Part shown: one piece after another, positions 35,239-44,073 of the stretch
Layout of the letters: every line of letters begins with the position of its first letter
Position numbering within the stretch: position 1 is the stretch's first letter
Origin: Desulfacinum infernum DSM 9756
GTDB lineage: Bacteria; Desulfobacterota; Syntrophobacteria; Syntrophobacterales; DSM-9756
Direction: 5' to 3'
Length of the DNA: 64,000 nucleotides
NCBI RefSeq assembly: GCF_900129305.1
Contig: NZ_FQVB01000020.1
Span: 23,978 to 87,977, forward strand
Made by a program: the position numbers and the translations under genes
Notes under the pieces: model-generated
What the model was told of the DNA's origin: nothing
Database searches by the model: none
What the model saw: the letters and a program-made list of their open reading frames with translations, nothing else

Positions 35239-35249
35239 CCTCTCCATCC

Positions 35250-36482
35250 TCATTCACCCGATTCGGTAAAGGCCATGGCGGCGAAGGTGACGAAAGATCC
35301 TTGAGGATCCACCACCGCGTGGGCATGGTCCAGGACCCTTCCCGCCGCCCTGCCGGAAAGCACCTTCGCCAGCACGTACAGGGGCGCCGACCCGCACACC
35401 TTTCGCGCATTGTCATCCCGTGCGATCTCTTCCATGAAAGCCTCCGCATCCGTGCGGCACAAGGCATCGAGCAGAAGCCGATCCCGTTCCATGTGTTCCC
35501 GGACCGTCCGTTCCGTGGGGATGAATTCATCCCCGTAGCGCGGTCCCACATGGGCCAGATCCACGCTGGCGATGAACCCCACCGGGTAAGAACTTCGGCG
35601 GACCAAGGCCCGCAGGGCCTCGCAAAAGCCGTCGATGGCCTCCCTCCGCTCCCGCCAGTCTTCCGGGCCGAAAGAACAGAGCACGGGCACGATCCGGGCT
35701 TCCGGTTGCACGTGGGCCAGAAAGACCGCCTGGAATTCGATGGTGTGTTCCAGCCGATGGTTGTATTCCCCGGCGAGAACATCCATGGGGGAGCGTCGGA
35801 CCAGTTCTTCCGCTGCAGCCCTGTCGCAAGCCACGGTGCCCAGGGGCGTCTCGAAGTCTTTGAGGGTCAGCGCAAACCAGTTGTCCACCGGTTCATGGCC
35901 GGTACCCAGCACCACCCAGGTGCGGGGCGGATCCGTCGTCTGAGAGAGGCAACGGTAGGCCCGGGCAAAGGTGGTTCCCCCGGCCCGCATGTCGATGTGG
36001 GGCGCCACCAGAGCCAAGAGCCGATCCGTGGATCCGCCCCTCGGATCATTCTCTGAAGCGTCCGCTTTTTGGGCCTCGGCAAAAAAACCGTCCAGCATTC
36101 CTTTCAGATCGTCGGGGTCTTCCGGATAGCTTCTTCCCGCATGTTGGGCTCTCCGGACCGGATCGTTGCGGAACCGGGCCACCGTCCGGGCCACGTGTTC
36201 AATATAGCGCCGGTTTTCCAGGAAGAGGTTTTCATCCAGGACCCGAAGGATTTCTTCCAGTTGCTCACTGAAGAGCAGTTCTCCCGTCTGCCGGAAGACC
36301 TCCGCCTGCACGTCCCGCAGGGCATGGTTTCCATCCAGCAGGGCCAGGATGCGCCCCACGGCGGGTTGGAACAAAACGGTCTTGTCCGTGTAGCCCAGAC
36401 GATCGCGCAGCATCAGGTAGGGTTTTCCCTGGTGCTGAATGTAATGGGCTTCCAGTCCATAGCGCAGTTTGGGATATTCCAT
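35250..36482 (-). CDS. AmmeMemoRadiSam protein B (MEMO-like) with PqqD-like N-terminal domain
   Basis: The 410-residue protein combines two parts. Residues 1-100 include VLFQPAVGRILALLDGNHAL and LEEILRVLDENLFLENRRYI, resembling PqqD/RRE-like winged-helix domains. From about residue 105 it matches the MEMO family (AGRSYPEDPDDLKGMLDGFF, ALVAPHIDMRAGGTTFARAY, YNHRLEHTIEFQAVFLAHVQ, SVDLAHVGPRYGDEF), with His residues lining a metal-type pocket. MEMO-family proteins act with AmmeMemoRadiSam enzymes in an uncharacterised pathway. ATG at 36482 with GAGG upstream was preferred over 36575. Confidence 0.82.
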   Translation of the reverse strand: MEYPKLRYGLEAHYIQHQGKPYLMLRDRLGYTDKTVLFQPAVGRILALLDGNHALRDVQAEVFRQTGELLFSEQLEEILRVLDENLFLENRRYIEHVARTVARFRNDPVRRAQHAGRSYPEDPDDLKGMLDGFFAEAQKADASENDPRGGSTDRLLALVAPHIDMRAGGTTFARAYRCLSQTTDPPRTWVVLGTGHEPVDNWFALTLKDFETPLGTVACDRAAAEELVRRSPMDVLAGEYNHRLEHTIEFQAVFLAHVQPEARIVPVLCSFGPEDWRERREAIDGFCEALRALVRRSSYPVGFIASVDLAHVGPRYGDEFIPTERTVREHMERDRLLLDALCRTDAEAFMEEIARDDNARKVCGSAPLYVLAKVLSGRAAGRVLDHAHAVVDPQGSFVTFAAMAFTESGE

Positions 36483-36586
36483 GGATCCGGCCTCGCCGTT
36501 GACGGTCCCAGGCAAATGTGTTAGTTCACAACGTCCATAGCTCCCGATCATTCTTGGCAATCTGCCTGAAAGCAAGAGGAAGGTCC

Positions 36587-38287
36587 ATGCCCAACATTCA
36601 ACGCGCGTGCGCTCTCCCGCTCCTGTTGATCCTGTTGGCAGGCTGCGCGGGCATCGGCCCGCGGGCTCCCCATCCGGCCCCGCCCGTGTCCATCTCCCCG
36701 GCCTCGGACGCTCATGCCGCCTACCTGTTAGCGCAATACTACCTTCGGGTCAATCAACCCGAACGGGCCATGGAAGCCTACGAAAGGGCCTTGGAACTGG
36801 ATCCCCAGGCGGCCCCCCTCATGGTGGACCTGGCGGCCCTCTACGTGCGCCAAGGCAAGGTGCGGCAAGCGCTGGAGTTAGCGGAAAAGGCGGTCCAGGT
36901 CGATCCCCGCCACGAGGAAGCCTATGTCCTTCTGGGGCGGCTTTACGCCGGAACCGGGCAAAACGACAAGGCCATCGACGCCTACCGGCGCGTCCTGGAA
37001 CTGAATCCTTCCAACGAAGACGCCTACCTCCTTTTGGGCACCCTTTACGCCCAGGAAGGACGGTTCACCGAAGCCCTTCAGGTTCTGGACCGTCTTCGAA
37101 CGATCCTGCCCGACAATCCCCTGGCAGCCTACTACAAGGCTCGGATCTTCCTGGACATGAAGTTCTACGACCAGGCCGAGACCGCCTACCTGGAAGTGCT
37201 GCAGCTCAACCCCACCTTTGAGCGCGCCTTGCTGGATCTTGCCTACATCTACGAGACCACCGACCGGTTCCTGGATGCGGAACGCGCCTATCAACAGATC
37301 CTGTCCTTTCACCCCATGAGCGCCGTCGCCAGGACGCGCCTGGGCAATCTCTACATGCGCCAGAAACTCTACCAGAAAGCGTTGGAACAGTTCGAAACCC
37401 TTTCGCGCCAGAATGCGGGGGATATCGAAAGCCGGCTCAAGATCGGCATCATCCACTTGCAGCAGGGCCGATACCAGGAAGCCATCGCGGATTTCACGGC
37501 CCTCCTCAAGGACAAGCCCGAATACGACCAGGCCCTTTACTACCTGGCCACCACCTACGAAGAAAAGGGAGAGAGAGCGGACCTGGAACAGGCGGTGGTG
37601 AACCTGCGCCTCATCCCCAAAACAAGCCCCCTGTGGAACAACGCCCAGATGCGGCTGGGGATCATCTTTTCCAAGCTCAATGACCACGCTTCGGGCATCC
37701 AGTGTCTGGAGGCCGCCATCGCGGAAAATCCCGAAGTGGCGGATTTCTATCTCTACCTGGCCTTCCTCCATGAGGACATCCAGGAGTACGCCAAGGCCCT
37801 GGAAGTATTGGACCGGGGCTTGACTGTGAGCGCCCGGAACGTTCAGCTCCTTTTCCGCAAGGGTGTGGTTTTGGACAAGCTGGACCGGAAGGAGGAGGCC
37901 ATCCAGGTTATGCGCTCCCTTCTCGATGTGGAGCCCGACCATGCGGGAGCCCTCAACTACATCGGCTACACCTACGCCGACAAAGGAATCCGACTGCAGG
38001 AAGCCAAGAATCTCATCGAACGGGCTTTGGAGAAGGAACCCGATGACGGCTACATCCTGGACAGCCTGGCCTGGGTCTACTACCGACTGGGTCAGTACCG
38101 GGAAGCGCTCAAGACGATCCAAAAGGCGCTGGCTCATGTCCCCGACGATCCCATCATCCTGGAACACCTGGGGGACATTCAGGCCGCACTGGGCAACCGG
38201 AAGGAAGCCCGGAAGGCTTATGAAAAGGCCTTGGAGAGCAGGCACGAAAAGCCCGAGACCGTACGCGCCAAACTGAAAGGACTGTAA
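36587..38287 (+). CDS. TPR-repeat lipoprotein
   Basis: The 566-residue protein has a lipoprotein signal peptide with lipobox LLAGC (Cys21) and then about 14 tetratricopeptide repeats through to the end, many with the pattern A-x-x-x-x-x-AL-x-x-P. A Pro-rich spacer follows the lipid anchor. It is probably anchored in an envelope membrane and serves as a protein-interaction scaffold. AGGAAGG precedes the ATG. It is followed after 8 nt by another lipoprotein gene, forming an envelope-biogenesis-like pair. Confidence 0.88.
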   Translation: MPNIQRACALPLLLILLAGCAGIGPRAPHPAPPVSISPASDAHAAYLLAQYYLRVNQPERAMEAYERALELDPQAAPLMVDLAALYVRQGKVRQALELAEKAVQVDPRHEEAYVLLGRLYAGTGQNDKAIDAYRRVLELNPSNEDAYLLLGTLYAQEGRFTEALQVLDRLRTILPDNPLAAYYKARIFLDMKFYDQAETAYLEVLQLNPTFERALLDLAYIYETTDRFLDAERAYQQILSFHPMSAVARTRLGNLYMRQKLYQKALEQFETLSRQNAGDIESRLKIGIIHLQQGRYQEAIADFTALLKDKPEYDQALYYLATTYEEKGERADLEQAVVNLRLIPKTSPLWNNAQMRLGIIFSKLNDHASGIQCLEAAIAENPEVADFYLYLAFLHEDIQEYAKALEVLDRGLTVSARNVQLLFRKGVVLDKLDRKEEAIQVMRSLLDVEPDHAGALNYIGYTYADKGIRLQEAKNLIERALEKEPDDGYILDSLAWVYYRLGQYREALKTIQKALAHVPDDPIILEHLGDIQAALGNRKEARKAYEKALESRHEKPETVRAKLKGL

Positions 38288-38295
38288 AGATCCTC

Positions 38296-39102
38296 ATGGG
38301 ACGAGCCGTTCAAAGGTCCTTGCATGGACTGATCGCGGCCTTTGTCCTGGCGGCAGGCGCCTGTGCTCCCCGGCCTGCGCTTCGGGTTCCCAGCGAGCTA
38401 CCCGGCACAGCAAACTGGAAGCTGCGGATGGAGGAACGGCTAAAAAGGCTGGAACCCTTTCAAGCTTTGTACAGCGCCCGCCTTACCGACCCCCAAGGCC
38501 GCACCTGGCATACAAAGGCCGTTCTGATCGTGGATCTTCCGGACCGGATCCGCCTGGAGATCTTAAGCCCCACGAACCAGACCCAGGGAGTGCTCGTGGT
38601 GTCCGGGAACAAGGCGTCCCTTTGGCTCATCTCGGATAACACCCTCTACACCGCGCCCGACAGCGCCCGCCTCATGGGGCTTCTCATGGGCTGGGACGCG
38701 CCGGCCCCGCTGTTGGCCTCGTTGCTCCTGGGATGCCTTCCCGAACGGGATCTGAAGTCGCCCGCACCGTCTATCCCGGCAGCGGACTCAGGAGAAATGG
38801 GGGTGGTCACGGTGCAGGATTCCGCCGGGTCTTCCAGGCGGGTTTACCATGTTCGACAACGGACCGCCTTGTTGGAAAAGGTTATCCTTTTCAACCGGGA
38901 CGGAGAACAAGGCACCATCGTTCTCCATTATGAGAAAGAGACCGACGGCCTGGCGGTTCCGGATGTCCTCACCCTCGAGAGCCGCGACAATCAGTTGCGG
39001 TTGAGCCGGCGCGCGTTTGAGATACTGGAATCCGCGGACCCGGCGCTCTTCGCCCTCCCGCCGGCCGCTTTTCAGGCAAACCGAATCCAGATGGTCCAAT
39101 GA
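38296..39102 (+). CDS. LolB-like outer-membrane lipoprotein
   Basis: The 268-residue protein has a signal peptide ending AAGAC and a single beta-sheet-rich domain. It reads FQALYSARLTDPQGRTWHTK, VLIVDLPDRIRLEILSPTNQ, TQGVLVVSGNKASLWLIS, typical of LolB/DUF4292-type lipoproteins that bind acyl chains. True LolB inserts lipoproteins into the outer membrane, but similarity here is general. It lies between the TPR lipoprotein and a Mut7-C gene, overlapping the latter by ATGA. Confidence 0.68.
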   Translation: MGRAVQRSLHGLIAAFVLAAGACAPRPALRVPSELPGTANWKLRMEERLKRLEPFQALYSARLTDPQGRTWHTKAVLIVDLPDRIRLEILSPTNQTQGVLVVSGNKASLWLISDNTLYTAPDSARLMGLLMGWDAPAPLLASLLLGCLPERDLKSPAPSIPAADSGEMGVVTVQDSAGSSRRVYHVRQRTALLEKVILFNRDGEQGTIVLHYEKETDGLAVPDVLTLESRDNQLRLSRRAFEILESADPALFALPPAAFQANRIQMVQ

Positions 39103-39608
39103 GCACAACCGGCCCACCGGCAGATCGACCGCGATCATTTGTGGTTGATAGTATGCTGGGAAAGATGGCAAAATGGCTCCGGATTCTCGGCTTCGACACC
39201 GTTTGCCAAAGACTGGAAACTTTGGCTGACTTGGAGCGGCACCGCGCCGAAGGGCGTCTCATCGTCACGCGTAACACCCGGTGGCGGAACCGACCGGGCG
39301 TGGTGTTCCTCACGGAAAACGAACTATCCAGCCAGCTGCGGCGGCTCATTCGCGAAGCGGCCATCGAACCCGCGGATGTGGTGCTCCTTGCGCGGTGCAT
39401 CCGGTGCAACAGCCCGTTGGAAAGGGTGCCGAAGACACGCGCGGTGCAGCGCGTTCCCGACTATGTGTTCGCCACTGCGGATGTCTTTCTTCAATGCCCG
39501 GATTGCTCCAGGCTCTATTGGCGCGGATCCCATACGGACAGAATGCTAGACCAGCTTCAGCGAATGACGGGTTGGGTCATTGAAACCGTGACACAAAGGA
39601 GGACGTGA
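39099..39608 (+). CDS. Mut7-C RNase domain protein
   Basis: The 169-residue protein starts with a PIN-like core: FVVDSMLGKMAKWLRILGFD, then LIVTRNTRWRNRPGVVFLTE. It ends with a zinc ribbon (ARCIRCNS ... LQCPDCSRLYWRGSHTDRM), two CxxC pairs 40 residues apart. This is the Mut7-C family (PF01927), predicted RNases acting in the cytosol. It overlaps the preceding gene by ATGA and the next by one base of the stop. Confidence 0.88.
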   Translation: MSTTGPPADRPRSFVVDSMLGKMAKWLRILGFDTVCQRLETLADLERHRAEGRLIVTRNTRWRNRPGVVFLTENELSSQLRRLIREAAIEPADVVLLARCIRCNSPLERVPKTRAVQRVPDYVFATADVFLQCPDCSRLYWRGSHTDRMLDQLQRMTGWVIETVTQRRT

Positions 39609-40012
39609 TGGGTGGACTGGTGGACAAACTGATGCAGTTGGTAAAGAAGCTTGGCTATTTGGCGTGGGAATATGTCTTGGTTGTGTACTATTGGAAGATG
39701 CGTTTTCTCAAGGTCCAGATGAAGCGTTTCGCCGTGACCAAGGCTCAGAAGCACCTGGAAAAGGCCTACAGCGGCCTGGGAGCCGTCATCTACGGCATGC
39801 TCCGTGAGGGAAGCGAAGCCATCAAGGACGATCCCGCGGTGGCCACCCAGATGAAGAACGTCCAGGAAGCGGAAGAGATGGTCAAGGAGGTGGACGAGCA
39901 GATCCAGGCCATCCACAACGAATTCGCCGCCAAGCGACAGGAACTCAAGGAAAAGTACCAAGCCAAGCGTACCGCAGCGGACCAGGCCCCCGCGGAAGAC
40001 GCGGAAGAGTAA
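39608..40012 (+). CDS. Hypothetical coiled-coil protein
   Basis: The 134-residue protein is not recognised. An N-terminal hydrophobic stretch with basic residues (LVKKLGYLAWEYVLVVYYWKMRFL) may associate with membrane. The rest is charged and helical with heptad character (EEMVKEVDEQIQAIHNEFAA), ending in an acidic Ala/Glu tail. AGGAGG precedes the ATG. It is the last gene of the run from 36587. Confidence 0.65.
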   Translation: MGGLVDKLMQLVKKLGYLAWEYVLVVYYWKMRFLKVQMKRFAVTKAQKHLEKAYSGLGAVIYGMLREGSEAIKDDPAVATQMKNVQEAEEMVKEVDEQIQAIHNEFAAKRQELKEKYQAKRTAADQAPAEDAEE

Positions 40013-40101
40013 GCCTTTTGTCGCTGCCCTCTTGAAGCAAACGGCCCGGTTCCGCCCGGACACCCAGTCCCGTGGGCGGATCCGGGCTCTTCTTTCGTCC
40101 C

Positions 40102-40698
40102 CTACGGCCGGGCGCAGTCGCTGGGATCGCCCTGGATTTTGGCCAAGGCGTGCGGCAATGCCGGCAGAATGGCCTCCAGGTTCTCAAGGGCCCCCTCGGG
40201 GCTCCCCGGAAGGTTCACCACCAGGCTTCGGCCCCGAATGCCCACCACGGCCCGCGAGATCATGGCGTGGGGTGTTTTTTTGAGACTTTCCAAGCGCATG
40301 GCTTCGGCCATGCCCGGAACGAGCCGATCGCAGACGGCCTGGGTCGCTTCGGGCGTGATGTCCCGCGGCGCCACACCGGTACCGCCCGTGGTGAGCACCA
40401 AGGCGGCGCCCTTTTCATCCACCGCTTGCCGAAGGGCTGCCTGGATGTCGCCCATCTCGTCCGGCACCACAACGCTCCATACCAACAAATACCCTTCGTC
40501 CTGGATCCTCCGGCGGAGAGCATCGCCGGAGGCGTCCTCTCGCAGTCCTTGGCTTCCCTTGTCACTCACCGTTATGACGGCCACCGTCTTTTCGCATTCC
40601 ACGAAACGTTCCTCCACCAACAGACTGTGAATCTCCTGCCTTCCCCGGGTCCCTTCAAAGCCCTTTTCCCGGATCCAAACTCGACGATTCTCCCCCAT
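40102..40698 (-). CDS. MoaB/Mog family molybdopterin adenylyltransferase-like protein
   Basis: The 198-residue protein has the MoCF-binding fold: VAVITVSDKGSQGLREDASG, VLTTGGTGVAPRDITPEATQ (the GGTG loop), and SRAVVGIRGRSLVVNLPGSP. Family members adenylylate molybdopterin before molybdenum insertion. The first 35 residues are unlike the family, so translation may start internally; no better ATG is present, and 40698 is kept. It is isolated from other molybdenum-cofactor genes here. Confidence 0.85.
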   Translation of the reverse strand: MGENRRVWIREKGFEGTRGRQEIHSLLVEERFVECEKTVAVITVSDKGSQGLREDASGDALRRRIQDEGYLLVWSVVVPDEMGDIQAALRQAVDEKGAALVLTTGGTGVAPRDITPEATQAVCDRLVPGMAEAMRLESLKKTPHAMISRAVVGIRGRSLVVNLPGSPEGALENLEAILPALPHALAKIQGDPSDCARP

Positions 40699-40769
40699 GG
40701 TTCGGTCCTCGAAAGGGCGGGCACAAAGCCAACCCTCCAGGAAGGCGTTGAACCCTTGGATGGGAGCGG

Positions 40770-40800
40770 GACTTCACCCCGCGGCTACCCCAAGGACGGA
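40770..40800. repeat. Degraded palindrome-A copy
   Basis: The stretch around CTTCACCCCGCGGCTAC is the reverse complement of the first palindrome of the repeat at 5395-5420, with several changes. Confidence 0.4.
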
Positions 40801-40887
40801 AAGTCCACGCCATCCTGAGGCGGAGAACCCTTTTCGGCCGAGCTCCCGGGCATCTCCTGACCGAAACCGGACCCCGGGAAACCGCCT

Positions 40888-41334
40888 TCAGCCCTGTTTC
40901 TGGGACAGTTTCCTCTTGGCGGCCTGGACCACGACACTGGAGACGGCCTTGCTCTTGGAAAGGATTTTCAGATCCTGCGGCAGCAGGGTGTTGACCAGCT
41001 TGACCGCAATGCCCACCGGAGTCTTGGGATTCTTCACCAGCGCCAGCCGGATGGGATACAGCTTGATCCATTCCCGGTTGGCAGCGATCTTTCGCAGAAC
41101 CTCCTCGGTGACGCTGCGCGAATTGGCGTAGGAAGCCACCTCCGATGGGGTGACCTTGGGGTTGTCCAGCACGGCGAGCTGCACCACCCGGTTGGAATCC
41201 TGCATCAGCAGGGTCCTCGCTTCTTTGCCGCCGAACATGGCCAGCCGGATCCTCTCCGGAACCGTCATCTGCTGGATCTGTACGGGCAACGGGACGCGCT
41301 CTCGCGTCCCTTTCCGTTCATCCCGTTCGTCCAT
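40888..41334 (-). CDS. Hypothetical protein, HEAT-like
   Basis: The 148-residue protein is not assigned to a family. After a charged N terminus it shows AMFGGKEARTLLMQDSNRVV, QLAVLDNPKVTPSEVASYAN, IKLYPIRLALVKNPKTPVGI and AVKLVNTLLPQDLKILSKSK, short helical repeats with NPKT/NPKV turns, like leucine-rich or HEAT-like helical proteins. Similar proteins occur in Deltaproteobacteria without known function. ATG at 41334 follows GGTGGAG. Confidence 0.7.
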   Translation of the reverse strand: MDERDERKGTRERVPLPVQIQQMTVPERIRLAMFGGKEARTLLMQDSNRVVQLAVLDNPKVTPSEVASYANSRSVTEEVLRKIAANREWIKLYPIRLALVKNPKTPVGIAVKLVNTLLPQDLKILSKSKAVSSVVVQAAKRKLSQKQG

Positions 41335-41619
41335 GGAAACTCCACCCAACGATCATGGTGAGGCTCGCCACCCCGCTTGGACGAAAGAGCCTGCACGGGG
41401 CTGCCGTCCGCCGTGTGGGAGCGCCGCAAGGCGCCATGCGCTGAGGCGGCCGCACGTCCATAAAGTGGCCGGGCACCCGTCCGCGGCCTCCGCCGCTCCT
41501 ACACCACGTTCCTGCCCATTGCCGCCATGGGTATTCACTGGTCGTCCCGGTGGGCGCTCGGGCTGGGCTTGGACTGCTCTCGACGCCATTGGAGCACAAA
41601 CCCGTCCGAAAAGACAAGA
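41335..41619. other. Intergenic region, nothing recognised
   Basis: No gene or known element. GC-rich short inverted repeats (GCGCCGCAAGGCGCC at about 41415) are present. The fusA terminator hairpin begins at 41620. Confidence 0.4.
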
Positions 41620-41644
41620 GCGGATCCCCACCCGGGGGATCCGC
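41620..41644 (-). terminator. Terminator of the EF-G-like gene
   Basis: GCGGATCCCC (41620-41629) pairs perfectly with GGGGATCCGC (41635-41644) around a 5-nt loop. On the minus strand the hairpin is followed by the T-rich TCTTGTCTTTTC, 38 nt after the stop codon at 41682. Confidence 0.65.
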
Positions 41645-41681
41645 CCTCTCCTCATCGTTTCCCTCGATCCAACAGGCCGGC

Positions 41682-43760
41682 CTATTCCTTTTCCGCCTTG
41701 GCCGCCTCGATGATCTTTTCCTGAAGCTGGGCCGGTACTTCCTCGTAGTGCGAGAACTTCATGGTGAACATGCCGCGGCCGGCCGTCATGGACCTCAGAT
41801 CCGGCGCGTATTTGAGCACTTCGGCCAGAGGCACTAGGGCCCGAACGATCTGCTTGCTGCCTTCACTGTCCATCCCCAGGACCTTACCCCGGCGGGAGTT
41901 GAGGTCCCCGATCACATCGCCCATGCAGTCGTCGGGGATGGTGATTTCCAGCTCCATGATGGGCTCCAGCAAAGTGGGCTTGGCCTCCACCACCGCCTTC
42001 TTGAAGGCCATGGAACCGGCGATCTTGAAGGCCATTTCCGACGAGTCCACGGTATGGTAGGACCCGTCCACCAGATCCACCTTGAAGTCGATCACCGGAT
42101 AGCCCGCCACCACACCTTCCTGAGCGGCCTCCACGATGCCCTTTTCCACCGCAGGAATATACTGGCGCGGAATGACGCCGCCCACGATCTTGTCCACGAA
42201 CTCGAAACCGCCGCCGCGCGGCAACGGCTCCATTTCGATCCAACAGTCGCCGTACTGGCCGCGACCGCCGGTCTGCTTCTTGTATTTGCCCTGCACCCGG
42301 GCCTTGCCCTTGATCGTTTCCTTGTAGGGAACCTTGGGCAGCTTCAGATTGACCTCCACACCGAACTTCCTCTTGAGCTTTTCGATGGTGGCCTCGATGT
42401 GGATTTCCCCCATGCCGGAAAGAATCATTTCCTTGGTCTCGTCGTTTCGTTCCAGCTTGAGCGCCAGGTCTTCTTCCATCAGCCGGGCCAGGGAGGAGAA
42501 GATCTTTTCCTCGTCGCCGCGGCTCTTGGGCTCGATGGCCAGCGAGTAGACGGCCATGGGGAGTTCCGGGAAGGGGAACCGGATGGGATTCTTCTCGTCG
42601 CAGAGCGTGTCGCCCGTGGTGGTTTCCTTGAGCTTGGCCACGGCCACGATGTCACCGGGGCCGGCTTCCTGGATGCTCTCCTGGCCCTTGCCCTTGATCC
42701 TGAGAAGCTGCCCGTAGCGCTCCTTCGTTTCCTTGGTGCTATTGTACACATTGGCATCCGGTTTCATGGTGCCCGAAAAGATGCGGATGACGGAGAGACG
42801 GCCGGCATAGGGATCGCTGATGGTCTTGATCACCAGCGCGCTGAAGGGGGCATCCGGATCCGGTTCCCGTTGGATCTCCGACCCGTCCGCCGGCAGCACC
42901 CCCTTCTTGGGCCCGCGATCCAGAGGACTGGGGAAATAGTCCACGATGATGTCCAGCAGCTGGGCGGTGCCGATATTGGCCGTTCCCGATCCGCACGCGA
43001 TGGGAACCACGGAACCGCTCACCACGGCGTTTCGCAAACCGACGCGCAGCTCTTCTGGCGTCAGTTCTTCTCCTTCCAGGTACTTTTCCAGGAGTTCGTC
43101 GGTGGATTCGGACACGCCCTCGATGAGCATCTCCCGGTACTGGGCCGCCAGTTCCGCCGCATCGGCCGGAGCATCCTGCACCTCGAACTTGCCGCTCTCA
43201 CCCTGGGCGTAGATGTAGGCCTTGCCGGTCAACACGTCCACCACGCCCTTGAAGTCCTCGGCGGCCCCCACCGGTACCAGCAAAGGTACACACTTATTAC
43301 CGAACTGCTGGCGGATGTTTTCCACCGTCTTCACAAAGTCCGCCCGCTCGCGGTCCATCTTGGTAACGAACACCAGTCGGGGCAGACCCAGCTCGTCGGC
43401 GAACTCGCAGACCTTTTCGGTCTGAACCTTGACGCCGTCGATGGCGTCCACCACGACCACGGCGGCATCCGCGCCTTGGAGGGAGCTCTTCGTCTCGGCA
43501 ACGAAGTTGAAGTCGCCGGGGGTGTCGATGATGGTGCAGGAGTGCTTCTTCCACGGGAGGGTGTTGAAGGCCGTGCTGATGGTGATCTTCCGGTTGACCT
43601 CCTCGGGCTCGAAGTCCATCACCGACGTATGGTCATCCACCTTGCCCAGTCGCGTGGTTACACCGGCGGTGAAAAGCATGGCTTCGGCCAAAGAGGTCTT
43701 ACCTGCACCTCCATGGGAAATGATGGCGAATGTACGGACCTTCCCAACAGCGTCTTTCAT
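41682..43760 (-). CDS. Elongation factor G-like GTPase (EF-G2 type)
   Basis: The 692-residue translational GTPase has the EF-G domain order, but its P-loop is SHGGAGKTSLAEAML rather than the HIDAGKTT form of canonical EF-G, and the G3/G4 motifs are IIDTPGDFN and FVTKMDRE. This matches the EF-G-like (EF-G2) subgroup found beside a housekeeping fusA. The C-terminal domains IV and V are present (TGGRGQYGDCWIEMEPLPRG; PLAEVLKYAPDLRSMTAGRG). The real role is uncertain: it may act in translocation, recycling or stress. The ATG at 43760 follows GGGAGAATC. Confidence 0.9.
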   Translation of the reverse strand: MKDAVGKVRTFAIISHGGAGKTSLAEAMLFTAGVTTRLGKVDDHTSVMDFEPEEVNRKITISTAFNTLPWKKHSCTIIDTPGDFNFVAETKSSLQGADAAVVVVDAIDGVKVQTEKVCEFADELGLPRLVFVTKMDRERADFVKTVENIRQQFGNKCVPLLVPVGAAEDFKGVVDVLTGKAYIYAQGESGKFEVQDAPADAAELAAQYREMLIEGVSESTDELLEKYLEGEELTPEELRVGLRNAVVSGSVVPIACGSGTANIGTAQLLDIIVDYFPSPLDRGPKKGVLPADGSEIQREPDPDAPFSALVIKTISDPYAGRLSVIRIFSGTMKPDANVYNSTKETKERYGQLLRIKGKGQESIQEAGPGDIVAVAKLKETTTGDTLCDEKNPIRFPFPELPMAVYSLAIEPKSRGDEEKIFSSLARLMEEDLALKLERNDETKEMILSGMGEIHIEATIEKLKRKFGVEVNLKLPKVPYKETIKGKARVQGKYKKQTGGRGQYGDCWIEMEPLPRGGGFEFVDKIVGGVIPRQYIPAVEKGIVEAAQEGVVAGYPVIDFKVDLVDGSYHTVDSSEMAFKIAGSMAFKKAVVEAKPTLLEPIMELEITIPDDCMGDVIGDLNSRRGKVLGMDSEGSKQIVRALVPLAEVLKYAPDLRSMTAGRGMFTMKFSHYEEVPAQLQEKIIEAAKAEKE

Positions 43761-44073
43761 GATTCTCCCTTTCTCTGCCTTCTCGTCGTCTGCACGAACG
43801 CGTTTATGGAAGCGCGCCCTTGTTCTTGGGATCAGGGTTGCACCCCGGGCGTCGGACTTTACGAGGAAAAGCACAAGTGAGGTTCATAGATGATGGAACC
43901 AAGGGAAGTCAAGAAAATTCCATGAATTGGCCTGTCTGGAGCCCGCCTCCCGCCCGTCGGCCCCGGTAGGTGCTTTCCTCCAAGAAAAGACTTCCTCTCT
44001 GAAGGCTTTTCTGCTTTTCTATTGTTTTTACAGTTCATGGGTTGTCTCGGGTCAGGAGAAACGGACAGAGCGC
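43761..44073. other. Divergent promoter region between EF-G-like gene and xerC
   Basis: 313 nt without a recognised gene. It must hold promoters of both genes; no clear -35/-10 pair was assigned. An AGGAG at 44054-44058 is rather far from the xerC ATG (44074). Confidence 0.4.
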
